A stretch of DNA of 64,000 bases from Larix kaempferi (taxonomy: Eukaryota; Streptophyta; Pinopsida; Pinales; Pinaceae): the NCBI GenBank assembly GCA_027924585.1, contig BSBM01000319.1, positions 6,229,001 to 6,293,000 of the forward strand, in the 5' to 3' direction. Position numbers and translations under genes: made by a program. The notes beneath the pieces were generated by a model. It searched no databases. It saw only the letters and a program-made list of their open reading frames with translations, and was not told where the DNA came from. This document shows, piece after piece, positions 19,241 through 29,735 of this stretch. Each line of letters opens with the position of its first letter. The stretch's first letter is position 1.

Positions 19241-21911
19241 GAGGTACGAAGCGACGAAGGAAATTGGACCGCCCCTGCAAACTCTGGAGTTGCCGAAGCG
19301 TGCGCGGAGAGGGAAGGTCTAAGATGGCTTTGAATTTCAGGGGATCAACAGTGATTCCATCCTGGGAAACAATGAAACCCAACAAACGGCCTGTAGGAAT
19401 GCAAAAGACACACTTGTGTGGGTTCAAGCGGATTTTATATTTGCGACAACGCAGGAAAACTTGCCGGAGGTCGTTAAGGTGATCTGATCGTTTCCAGGAA
19501 CGAGCTGTAAGGTCATCAAGATAGACCAACAGGATATGGACCAAGTCGTGAAAACAATAGGTCATGGCCCGCTGGAAGGTGGCACCAGCATTTTTGAGGC
19601 CGAAAGGCATGACACGATAGGTAAAGGTGCCCCATGGGGTAGTAAAGGTAGTCTTATACTGATCCTCCTTACGAATCTGAATCTGGTTGTATCCAGAAAA
19701 ATCGTCCATGAAAGATAGGACTTCACGTCCTGCACACGCATCAATGAGTTGTTCAATGAATGGTGTGGGGAAATTGTCTTTGGGATAAGCGTGGTTTAAA
19801 TCACGGAAATCAGTGCATACTCTAAGGGTGCCTTGTTTTTTGTTGACAGGAACGGGGTTTGAAACCCATGTGGTATAAGCGATAGGATAAATGAATCCTG
19901 CTTCACGAAGTTTCTCAACCTCGGCTTTAACGGCGGGGAGCTTGGAAGGATGAATGGGTCGCTGTTTCTGACGAACGGGGGGGACATCAGGCCATGTGTC
20001 AATGTGGTGTTCTATAATGGCGGGGTCAAGACCAGGCATTTCGGTATAGGACCAGGCAAAGACATCACGGAATTCTTGAAAAATCTTTTTATATGCCTGA
20101 GTTTCTGCTTGAGTGCAAGATGCGCCCAGCGAGATGAGCTCAGCTTTTCCAGGTGTGGTGGAAATATCAATTTGTATAATGGGGGAAATGTTTGACATGT
20201 TCCCTTCTTCAAAGGCATCTGGTGCTCGAATGGGGTCCTTAAGCCAATCGACCTTAGTGGGTATGAAATCTTTGGATTCGACCGATAGCTGATTAGATGC
20301 CGTGGATGTAGACGCCTCTGGGAGGAAGTATGAGCGATGATGCATATCGTCCCAAGGGTAATCGGGTGCAGTGAGCGTTTCCAAAATTTGCTCATCAGTG
20401 TGGAAGTAGTCAGACCATAAATCAAGGGGTTCTGGTTTGAAAGTGGTGGTCAAAGAGATCATATAAATGGTGTTAATCTCTCCGGATGAGGATGATGCGG
20501 GAGGGTAGATCTCCTCGATAGTAGGGGGCGATGTCTCAAGATCCAAATTATTCATCTCATAGAGAGCTGCTCTATAATCTGGGATGTCAGGACAGTGATG
20601 TGAGTAGTGGCTGTAAATACCGCATATCGCACAAGGGTGGTTGGTACGCAGTGATTTATCACGAGGCATAGGGTTTGAGTCAATTTTGATAACCGGGATG
20701 TTGGGGTCGTCGTCAAGCATTTGCATGTGTTCCTGTAATGCAGGTAACTGTGGACATTGATGGGTTGGATGGCCTAACTCATCACACAACGAGCAGTTTG
20801 GAGGAGCATGAAATATGGGGGGAGGTTTAACTGCCTTGGGTGGGGGTATCGCAGTGTATGGTTGTGGGCCTCTGCCCCCAGTGGGCCTGATGAGTGGAGG
20901 GGGATTCGTCGATGACGAAGGAGTAGTGATACCGGGAGGTGGTTGAGTAGAAGTAACAATGGGTTGCACCGGTTGCAGGATGACATTTGGTGTCGGCGGG
21001 GGAATGGGAGGCGAAATATACCACACGGGTAATCCCAATGTTAACTCGGGGAGATTGAGGTTAGCCATAACCGGAGCGCTTACTACGCCCGAGGGAGGGA
21101 ATAGAAAGGGGATTGTGTGGATGGGTGTAGCACCGATGTGACTAGGGACCAATGGTGGTTTAGGGAACAAGGGTGGTTGATTACCGGGTGTTTGTGTATT
21201 CTGTGAAAGAGTACAGAGGTTAGCGACGTGGGTCTCCGGTGACGGTGGTGGAATGGATTGGAATGTAGAAGTCATCGGCGCGTTAGAGTAAAGTATGGGT
21301 CCCACGGAGGAGACGAACGAGGTAGTTGCACCACAAACAGGTTGTTCAACCATGGGGAGAACATTTTCAGGTGTGGCGGGGGCCTTGGGGTCGTAATAGG
21401 TAAGTTGGTCGACCTTGACCACGCGTCCCTCATGGGGGAACTTCATAGTACGGAAAACAGATGAGGCAACCTCCCGCATGGCATACATGTAGCTGCGACC
21501 TAGTAAGAGGTTATAATCGAGTTGGGCATTGATGACCTCAATGTCAATGAGCACGGTTTTACTCGCCAGCTGGATGGGGACATTAGCTAAGAGACCTTGG
21601 GGTTGTGCCGAATGGCCGTCATAGGCTCGCAACGCAGTGGTGGACTGCTGGAGAGTAGGGGATCCCAACTTCTGCCAAACGAATGTGGACATAACGCATG
21701 TGGAGGCACCTTCATCGATAATGCATCGATGGATGACAAGATTCCGAATGGAAATGGAAACTTGGAATGCTAAAGTAGATGGTAAGCGTGGTTCAGACTG
21801 GTCTGAATCGAATGCGATCAGTTGTGAATCATTGGGGTCAATAGCGCCAATGGCAGAGAGTAAAGTCTTGCGCTGTGAAGGACAGTTTTTCAAGACTTCT
21901 AAAGCAGACAT
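19185..21911 (-). CDS. G1 protease, zinc knuckles and reverse transcriptase (908-codon open frame)
   Basis: Within the gag-pol polyprotein this open frame carries, in order: the retropepsin-like protease (RCIIDEGASTCVMS with DEG at the active site; LLLGRSYMYAM), a proline-rich linker of about 300 residues with two zinc knuckles (CSLCDELGHPTHQC, about 20797-20756; CAICGIYSHYSHHC, about 20631-20590), and RT from about 19980 (VCTDFRDLNHAYPKDNFP, FMDDFSGYNQI, YRVMPFGLKNAGATFQRAM, YLDD at about 19520). RT motifs are intact. The frame is continuous upstream with gag across stops at 22116 (TAA) and 22380 (TAG), so the parent element made a single gag-pol polyprotein. Knuckles between protease and RT are unusual. 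The first methionine shown is internal, not a true start. Confidence 0.9.
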   Translation of the reverse strand: MSALEVLKNCPSQRKTLLSAIGAIDPNDSQLIAFDSDQSEPRLPSTLAFQVSISIRNLVIHRCIIDEGASTCVMSTFVWQKLGSPTLQQSTTALRAYDGHSAQPQGLLANVPIQLASKTVLIDIEVINAQLDYNLLLGRSYMYAMREVASSVFRTMKFPHEGRVVKVDQLTYYDPKAPATPENVLPMVEQPVCGATTSFVSSVGPILYSNAPMTSTFQSIPPPSPETHVANLCTLSQNTQTPGNQPPLFPKPPLVPSHIGATPIHTIPFLFPPSGVVSAPVMANLNLPELTLGLPVWYISPPIPPPTPNVILQPVQPIVTSTQPPPGITTPSSSTNPPPLIRPTGGRGPQPYTAIPPPKAVKPPPIFHAPPNCSLCDELGHPTHQCPQLPALQEHMQMLDDDPNIPVIKIDSNPMPRDKSLRTNHPCAICGIYSHYSHHCPDIPDYRAALYEMNNLDLETSPPTIEEIYPPASSSSGEINTIYMISLTTTFKPEPLDLWSDYFHTDEQILETLTAPDYPWDDMHHRSYFLPEASTSTASNQLSVESKDFIPTKVDWLKDPIRAPDAFEEGNMSNISPIIQIDISTTPGKAELISLGASCTQAETQAYKKIFQEFRDVFAWSYTEMPGLDPAIIEHHIDTWPDVPPVRQKQRPIHPSKLPAVKAEVEKLREAGFIYPIAYTTWVSNPVPVNKKQGTLRVCTDFRDLNHAYPKDNFPTPFIEQLIDACAGREVLSFMDDFSGYNQIQIRKEDQYKTTFTTPWGTFTYRVMPFGLKNAGATFQRAMTYCFHDLVHILLVYLDDLTARSWKRSDHLNDLRQVFLRCRKYKIRLNPHKCVFCIPTGRLLGFIVSQDGITVDPLKFKAILDLPSPRTLRQLQSLQGRSNFLRRFVPHQSSQFLTPTSHPHTLCL

Positions 21912-22115
21912 GGCTGCAGGAGACTGGGCTAAGTCATCTACAATGTTGTAATTCGATGCAACACGAGCATTTGGATTACTGTTGATGCGATGAAGTGGGA
22001 AGCGAGGCGCTTTAGAAGAGCCATCGAGTGGAGCCGGAGGTATACGTAACGTCTGATCTGTGGGATGAACGTTAGTGTTCTTGTCGGCGGGAGGGGTTTC
22101 AGAGGTGGAGCCATA

Positions 22116-23921
22116 TTAGTTCCGACGGGTTTGGAGGTTGGCATCGACGGTTGACATCATCAACAAGTGGTGAGTACCTGAATCGAACATGGGTTGATCA
22201 GGGGCTGCATAAGTGATTTGTTGTGGTGGCGCGTTGCCCTGAGGGGGAGCTAACGGCTGAGTGTTCACTACACCTTGGTTTGGAAAGGGGTTTTGCAGCA
22301 CCAAAGGTTGATGTTGAGGTGGTGGAGGGTTGGGTGGCAGCTGAGGAGCCGCTTGCCCTTGACGATGGGCATCGTCGGTCTAGAGTTGCCGAGCTCGCTC
22401 CAAATGTGGAAAAGAATGTGTGTAATGACCATAGACCCCGCAGATAGAACAAGGGTGGTTTGTTCTGAGGTTATTATTTTTAGGCTGCTTGGGATTACGA
22501 TCCAGATTGCGGTTGGGAGGAGCAGCATTGTTATTTTGCGGAGGATTGGGAGGTGGAGGACCTTGCTGATGTTGTTGGTTATTACCGCGGTTACGTCCTC
22601 TTCCACGGTTCTGTTGCGCACCGTGGTTGCGCTGGTTGTTCTGGTGCTGGGGCTGGTTGTGCTGTGTGTACACTTTCCCTTGAGCAGCGGGAGGATTTTG
22701 GTTTGCCGCAGGTGCGGGAGCAGGTTGCGGTGCATAATAAGCTGGTGGGGCTGGAGGTGGTCCAGTTACTTGCTGGGGTTGTTGGTAACCCTGAGCCATT
22801 GGAGGTGTTGGGCTAGCTGTTGCAGCTCGCTGTGGGTAATACATTGGTTGAGGTGCGGCTAGGGGGGCGTACGCGGGTGGTGCATGACCAAAGCACTGAG
22901 GTGGACATGAGGGTCCGTGGGTATGGTGGTGATGTGCCATGGGAGCATATGAATTGGTTGCTCCAGATTGAGATGTAGCTCGCGAAAGGTCAGGGCGATG
23001 GCTAGGACATGCAATGGAAAATGGTTGGGGATGCGAGGCAATACCACCAATGATGCCATCTACGACATGGGATGCCCCCGGCGCATCATTATGGGATGAA
23101 TCGCCCCGAGGGGCATCCGGTATAATGGTATACAGATAACCCGACTGGGCATAAATGAGGTCAAACTCTTGAGCTTTTAGGATAGCTTCTTCCTCTGATT
23201 GGGGTCGTTCGGAAGCTACGTCTTTGGCAATGAGAGGGAGGAGGGATTTGAGAAACCAATCTAAGAAGATACGGTCATCTAACTTGATTTTGCAAAGGCT
23301 TCGGCGTCGACGCCACTCATGAATGTGGTCAGTGATGTGGGTGGCCATGTTCTGTCTGCAAGACAGTAGGATCTCGACTCCCGCATCATAGCGGACAGGC
23401 AACTGGAAGAATTGCAGGAAGGTCAAGGCAAGGGAGGTAAAGGTGGCATGCGTCCCATGGGGATGCTCGATATAGCACTTAGCTGCAAAGCCAGTGAAGG
23501 TGCGCTGTAACAGACGGAGGCGGATTGAGTCGTCCACTATGGAGTTGGAGGAACACCATAGATGGAAGGACATGATATGGTTCTGTGGGTCCTCATCTGC
23601 CTTGCCCTCAAACTTAGGGATGTCGGAGGGGAGTTTGGTGGGAATTTGAGGCCACGTAGGGTCGTGTCTGATAGGATCATTGGTGAGCCTGGCTAAGTCT
23701 GGTAAGTTCAGACTCGCCATGTATGGTAAGCTAGCAGATGAATGTGGCATAGTGACTGGGACATGACTAGTCATGGTGGTATGATGTGGGGGTCCAGTAG
23801 CGCCTAAAGGTATGCTAGGTATTGAAGGTATATGTCCTCTAATAGCTGTGGTCTGGTAAGGGCCAGCGTTTCCAAGTGCAACATGGGTTACACCAGGGTT
23901 AGGAATAGCAGTAGGGATTAT
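22116..23921 (-). pseudogene. G1 gag
   Basis: The structural protein of the retrotransposon particle. The frame shows a retrotransposon gag domain (FEGKADEDPQNHIMSFHLW, AAKCYIEHP, TFTSLALTFLQFFQL, RRRSLCKIKLDDRIFLDWFL), a long proline/glutamine-rich region, basic asparagine-rich stretches, and a zinc knuckle (CSICGVYGHYTHSF) in which the last cysteine is phenylalanine. A TAG at 22380 and a TAA at 22116 interrupt the frame on the way to protease. The reading frame runs upstream straight into the truncated LTR, so the authentic start was lost or lies at an internal ATG. Confidence 0.85.
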
Positions 23922-24118
23922 TTTTGGGAATTTTGGACCCTTTTTGAGGGTTTTTTTATGCCTTTTTAGGAAAAATAATCTTTTTGAGTGGGAAAAGGGG
24001 TGTACTAAGGTCTTTTGGTGACCTTTTGTTGGATTTAGAGGCTCAGATGGTGGAAAAGTGGACAAATGGGTCATGTGAATAAGGAAATGAGCTAGTGAGC
24101 ACTTTTTAGGTGTTAACA
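23922..24118 (-). repeat. Truncated G1 5' LTR, fused to gag
   Basis: The first ~197 bp of the LTR (TGTTAACACC inward) match the left LTR, then stop near 23922 where gag coding sequence begins directly. The rest of the LTR, the primer binding site and the leader are missing, so a deletion of LTR and leader has occurred since insertion. Confidence 0.85.
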
Positions 24119-24123
24119 ATACT

Positions 24124-25346
24124 GATGCATTATAAACCCTAACTTACATTTCTCCATATAAGTAGGCGGAGTCTTTATTAAAACATACATAACTAAAAGT
24201 TTTAATGATATTTTGAACAGTTTCCTTTACAGTCAATAAAGAAAACAAATGTGATTTGAGCACTGCATATTCTTACTACAGTTACAACTTTTAATGAGCT
24301 ATGATTTAAGCACTGCAAATTCTTACTACAGTTACAGCTTTTAATGAACTATGTGTTTTTAGATCTAGTATATCCACAACAATTTTGAGAGTTCTTTAAG
24401 TTTCTAGATAGCTAGGGTTTTAGTTTGCAGGTTTGCTTCCTATGAATACCTTCAACCTATGTTGCATGTGTACCCATACCCAGGGGTAGGGTACACGTAC
24501 CTGTACAGGGTACGCATAAGGTACACTTCCCACTATACTCTGTCATACCCCATACTAGCTACATGTACCCGAGACATCGTTATAAAAAAAGGGGTACTTA
24601 TAGGCTAAATGGTATGGCGTACCCTGCGTTTGGGTACTCCGTACCCCGTGTTTGGGTACTTTAGGGGTACGATCAACTCAACAAAATGCAAATCCGTAGG
24701 AAAAAATGTAATGAACCCCAACCAAACCTGAACTAAATTTTGCTAACTGCGTATGGAGTTTGGTTCAGGACTTACGTCAAGCACTTTGCAACACTGTTCA
24801 AATTCCACTGAATATTGTCCAAATCTGGTAGACAGATTTTGCATTGATTTACAAGGAACGTTTTTATGGTTTTGTGTTCAGCACTCATGGAACATAATAC
24901 CAAATGTGCACATAAAAAATATACATATGTATTTAGTACTAAGAAATACACTGACATCAACCCAGGAATATATTTGCAACTTTTTATTGCTTGTAACAAC
25001 AGTACAAATAGGTGTTTAAAATCATATTTCAATTGTACCTTCATATCTAAGTTTGATTGTTTGTTACAATTGCCCGGTACAATGATTTATCAAATTTTAC
25101 GTAACTTGCAGTCTTCCACTTCATATCTACTATGAGTCTAAGATTTATCAAATTATGTTTCAAATTTTCAATGCGAATGTTCATTGTTCAATGAATCATT
25201 GAATTTAGAATTATGAATCATGAAACATAATTTATGAAGAAATTTAAAATATGCATGTATGATGTGACTGTGACATGTTATATATATATATATATATTAT
25301 ACCTGACGTACCTAGGTACCCTGTTTCAAAAACTGGCGTCCCCGTC
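24124..25346. repeat. Duplicated flank X, copy 1
   Basis: Matches 29736-30690 from TGATGCATTATAAACCC onward. It contains many GGTAC words (about 24480-24680) and ends CTGTTTCAAAAACTGGCGTC. An internal element with GGGTAC...GTACCC-type ends is possible but unproven. Copy 1 has extra segments, for example around 24480-24520 and 25080-25300. No coding signal seen. Confidence 0.8.
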
Positions 25347-26391
25347 TAAGGCTTAAGGGCCAAGGCATCGAGCTTAAATTTTAAATTTAGTTTAGAGTTT
25401 TAAAACTTTAAATCCTTGAAAATTAAAATTCTCCAATGAATATGAGGTTGTTACAGACTTATAGTGTTATGCTAATATGCAAAGCAACAACATGTAATTT
25501 CTTTGAAATTTTTGAGGTTTAATAATTATTAATTATTAATTAATTTTCATTTTTTAAGTTTTATGATTATCATTGTTTTTTTTAGTATTTTATTGATTTA
25601 TTAATTAATTTTCACAAACTCACATTGGCATGGCACCAATGATTCAAATTTCAAGTGGCTATTTGAAATTGGAAAACCTTAAAAAAGTTAAAAACCTTAA
25701 AAAAAACCTCATTTAAATTTCATTTACAAGTTCAAAGTTTATGCTAAAAATCAATTTTTTTATGTTGCAGGTTCAAAGTTCCAAACTAGTTTACAAAGTT
25801 GCAAACATGCCGAAGATTTTGGATCCATTCTGGGAGTATGCAGAGCCTATTGACCCACATAGTCGACAAAAGGTTAGATGCAATTTGTGTGGGAAGGAGA
25901 TGATGGGGGCTATAAGTAGGCTCAAATACCACCCCACACAACTTACGAAGCATGAGGTGGATATTTGTAAAAACTCCACTCCTGAAATTATTCATAGGGC
26001 CAAACTCGCAATTAAAGGTATTGGCAAGAGGAAAGAAGAAAGGGAAGCTTTGAGGCAGGAACTTGGAATGAGAGTTTATTCAGATCCTCCTCCGGCACAG
26101 CCATACACACTTCAGGGGGAGGGGGGAGTGAGACCTTATCCTCATCTTCCGCAATGCCTTTAACTACATCTCCTTTCTTTGTTCCGAGATCTGCGCCTAG
26201 TGGACAACCAGGTATAAGATCAATGTACAAGATAAATGAGAAAAATGAAGCATACAACCTTGTGGGTCGATGTCTTTTATGGAGTGATATTCCATTCCAC
26301 TTTGCAAATAACCCATTCTACGTGCCCATGTTTGAGGTTGTTGCTATTGTTGGGTCGGGGTATAAGCCCCCCACTTATGAGGAGTTGAGAG

Positions 26392-26841
26392 TGTTAGAAA
26401 AACAGGATCGCAGAGCAATAACAATAAACAGAAATGCAAATATGATCACACATACACATTACAAGAGAGACAACAATATATCGTGGTTCACCCAAGATGG
26501 GCTACGTACACACTAAAAATCCCAGTCCTTATTATTATACCATCCAGCAAAGTGGAGGGATACAACCTGCAGCACAGCCGTTGCACTTCCTCTTCACACT
26601 CTCTCACAGTGTCTCTTTTTTATCTTAGATATCTTTACAATGCATAAAACCTAATACATTTCTTGCCCTAGCCGTATTACAATGTCTTTCTTTTATAGGG
26701 GAAATACAATGAGAAAATACCATGAGATACCCAAAACCATGGGCCTGAAATCTGTAGGCGAAACGAGTGTACAGTCCTCTGGGGCACACGGCTGAGACAA
26801 TATCATTTATGAGACTGGAAGATCTGGCTCCACAACCAACA
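26392..26841 (-). mobile_element. Solo LTR (copia-type) in hAT copy B
   Basis: 450 bp absent from copy A, with ends TGTTAG...CCAACA and perfect 5-bp flanks GAGAG (26387-26391 and 26842-26846). On the reverse strand it has TATAAAA and the GGGTGAACCACG stretch common near the 3' end of plant copia LTRs. No internal element sequence remains, so it formed by LTR-LTR recombination. Confidence 0.9.
26691..26697 (-). promoter_or_regulatory. TATA box in the solo LTR
   Basis: CCCCTATAAAAG on the reverse strand, in the middle of the LTR, a usual position for U3/R. Confidence 0.55.
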
Positions 26842-29399
26842 GAGAGGGCCTATCCTTGATAATGAAAAGGTCGATTGCACTTCTAAGTTGGACGAGTTTC
26901 GAGGTTCATGGGAGGTCACAGGATGCACAGTGATGTTAGATGGTTGGACTGATACGAAGGGTAGGACCATTCTCAACTTCTTGGTTCATTGTCCTAGGGG
27001 CACAATGTTTATAAAATCCGTGGATGCATCTGCACATATCAAAGATGCAACATTACTATGTCAGTTGTTGGATGGGTTCATCCAAGAGATAGGTCCACAG
27101 CATGTGGTCCAAGTAATAACGGACAATGCTGCGAATTCTATGGCAGTTGGCAGGATGCTTATGGACAGGTTTCCTACTTTGTTTTGGACCCCTTGTGCTG
27201 CACACTGTATCGACTTGATCTTAGAGGATATGGGAAAGATTGAGTTTATCAGGGATGTCATTGATTCAGCAAGAAGCATCACCAAATTTTTATACAATCA
27301 TGCTTTTGTGCTTAGCTTGATGAGGCAGTTTACTCATGACAAGGAGTTGGTTCATCTTGCCATCACTCGCTTTGCCACCTGTTTCATCTCTCTTTAGTCT
27401 CTCCTTACTTCTATGTGGGACTTGCAAACTATGTTCCTTTCAGCTGAGTGGCGTGCTTTATCGATTAGCACTAAACCGGAGGGACATGCCATATTTAGAC
27501 TAGTGTCATACCAAGAGAGTTTATGGGATGGGGTGAAGGAGGTGTGTGCCATCTATGAACCTTTGGTAAAGGTTCTTCGCTTGGTTGATGGAGACAAGCC
27601 TGCAATGAGCTACCTATATGAGGCCATGGATAGGGCCAAAGAGGCCATTTGTGCTTACTATGAGGACAAGGGGGATGAGGGGCAAGCAAAGCAACAATTG
27701 ATATGGGCAGTGATTGATCAGCGATGAAACAACACACTTCATTGCCCCCTTCATGCTGCAGGGCTATTCCTCAACCCCACATTCTCTTACTCATGTGGCT
27801 TTGATTTTGATGCAGAGGTAATGGATGGGTTCTTGGAGTGTGTCCAAAGGATGGTGCCAAGTGCAGCTGACCGTTAAGAGATTTCTAAAGAGTTGTAAGT
27901 CTATAGAAGGGGCATGGGAACATTTGGGTTTGATATGGCTATCAATGATAGGAAGAACATAATGCCAAGTAAACTTCACCTTGTTTCAACTTTCAAGAAT
28001 GAAAATTCAATTTATTTACTTTCTTTGTTTTAAATTTTAAATTTTCAATGTCTTCTCTTATGTTTCTAACTTTCTCCAATTCATTGTAGATACTTGGTGG
28101 GAAACCTATGGCAGATGAGTACCCCATCTCCAAAATCTTGTTGTTCAGATCCTTAGCCAGACACGCAACTCTTATGGTTGTGAGCACAACTGGAGTGTAT
28201 TTGAAAAAATACACACGAAGAAGCACAACAGGTTAGATAATTTGAAATTAAATTCTAAATTCATTATAACTTGTAATTTATATCCCATTGGTAATTTTAA
28301 TTTATGTATTCTAAATTCTAATTTAATAAATTTACGGTCCTCATACAGGTTGGATACCCAATTCCTGAATGATCTAGTGTACGTCTCCTACAATATGTGG
28401 GTGAAGCAGCTTGAGAAAAAACTTGAGGTGGAGGCCATTTCATTGGATTCCATTGACACCATTGTTGCGTGGAGAGTGGAGATTGAGGAACCTATTATGG
28501 AGGCAACCCCTGATTGGTTAGAGGATGAGACACATGACCCCCAGAGTGAGATATGGGAGGATGAGAGGTTTGAATTTGAGAGTGTGCCACCACCAGAGCC
28601 ACCATTAGCACAACCACCAGTTTTTGTTTCACAGCCATAGTCTTAGCCAGAGGGAGCCAGATATATGGGCAGTGGTAGCAGTAGCAATGGTAGAGGACTT
28701 GATGAGGGTGACCTAGTACCTCATCATTCTTCTAGTTCTTCTAGAGTATATCAGTTTCCAGGCACTTCTCGAGGATGCCATAGTCCACGACACCCCCCAC
28801 GAGCACCTGGGCTTTCTAGCTCTAGAGGTAGAGCCATTACTAGAGCAATTACCTTTGCCCATAAAAGGGGTAGAGGGAATTCATAGTTTACTTTATTTAG
28901 TTGATTTCATTGCATATGACTCTATGAGATACATTGATTGTATTTTTTTGGTGACTCATGAGTTGGGATTCATAAGTCAGGGACTCAAGATCCAGGACAC
29001 GATTCATTTTTTATGTGTGATGTCTAGTGATATGTCTCATACATATTATATATCGGTTTTCTTTCCATATTCATGTGCTAATGTGTTTATTTGATGTTCT
29101 TATTGCTTTAGATGTTTAGAAAATTGAAAAAAAATGAATATTTTTGTATTTTTTTAAAGTTTGTCGATATATTGTCGATGTTTGCCGACATTTTCGTCGA
29201 TAAATCTGATAATTTTTGTTTGGACCCTCGACAATATATTCGCCGACACGATATTTGTAACACTGATATATAGATTTACCTATATATATATTCCAATTAA
29301 TTAAAACTAACAAAATTAATTGAAATATAGATTCACCTGCACCTATGAAAAACCAAGAAACTAAGAAATATAGATTAAACTAAGAAACTTCAAAACCAA

Positions 29400-29402
<3 letters not shown>

Positions 29403-29465
<63 letters not shown>
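29403..29465. repeat. (TA)n microsatellite in the hAT right flank, copy B
   Basis: About 31 TA repeats at the position corresponding to 13661-13703. Confidence 0.95.
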
Positions 29466-29467
<2 letters not shown>

Positions 29468-29735
29468 CAATTAATTACAACTAAGAAAATTAATTGAAAT
29501 ATAGATTTACCTACAACAATGAAAAAATCACTTTGTTGTTATTCTCATTTTTAACCAATTAATATTGTTACTTTGTTTTTATTCAATTTCATAATCATGT
29601 AAATTTCTTGATGTTTTTTAATTGAAATATAAACAAAGATAGATCCATGTCAGGATCCACTTTTCCTCAAATTTTGTACTTTAAAAAAGTTTGCACCTCA
29701 AGGAATGATAGATCCAAACTTGAGATGGATCTATA

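Larger units (their letters stand above)
13971..24123 (-). mobile_element. Ty3/gypsy element G1 (Tat/Athila-like order gag-PR-RT-RH-IN)
   Basis: The element runs on the reverse strand from 24118 to 13976, with a full 3' LTR on the left and a truncated 5' LTR on the right. The flanking 5-mers are ATATT (13971-13975) and ATACT (24119-24123). The unoccupied site is preserved in the duplicated copy, which reads CTATATTGATGC at about 29730. This proves the insertion and shows the two 5-mers are a target duplication with one change. Order on the reverse strand: partial LTR, gag, protease, zinc knuckles, RT, RNase H, integrase, repeats, extra ORF, polypurine tract, LTR. All coding parts are damaged. 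Confidence 0.92.
25807..28886 (+). pseudogene. hAT transposase, copy B
   Basis: Same architecture as copy A, with an intact BED finger (CNLCGKEMMGAISRLKYH) behind ATG 25807 and acceptor TTGCAG at 25770. Introns at 27969-28089 (CCAA/GTAAAC to TTGTAG) and 28232-28348 (AACAG/GTTAG to TACAG) join readable exons. Lesions: a frameshift near 26070, the solo LTR at 26392-26841, a TAG at about 27395, a TGA at about 27725, and stops near 27875 and 28115. The dimerisation domain (WETYGR...WSVFEKIHTKKHNR) and the acidic then serine/arginine tail are readable to 28886. Confidence 0.88.
25347..29265 (+). mobile_element. hAT transposon copy B (left end missing)
   Basis: Second copy of the hAT element, starting inside its first intron (TTAAGGGCCAAGGCATC, matching about 8550) and keeping the right terminus: CGCCGACACGATATTTG to CACTG at 29265, followed by the target duplication ATATATAG at 29266-29273. 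Its left 540 bp were never included in the duplication. A solo LTR interrupts it. Confidence 0.85.

Noticed and set aside
22223-22862. Forward-strand frames opposite G1 gag
   Set aside because: Shadow frames of the proline/glutamine-rich gag; no independent signal.
24480-24700. GGTAC-rich stretch in flank X as a separate transposon
   Set aside because: Possible GGGTAC-type ends were noted, but no convincing inverted ends with target duplication could be set.
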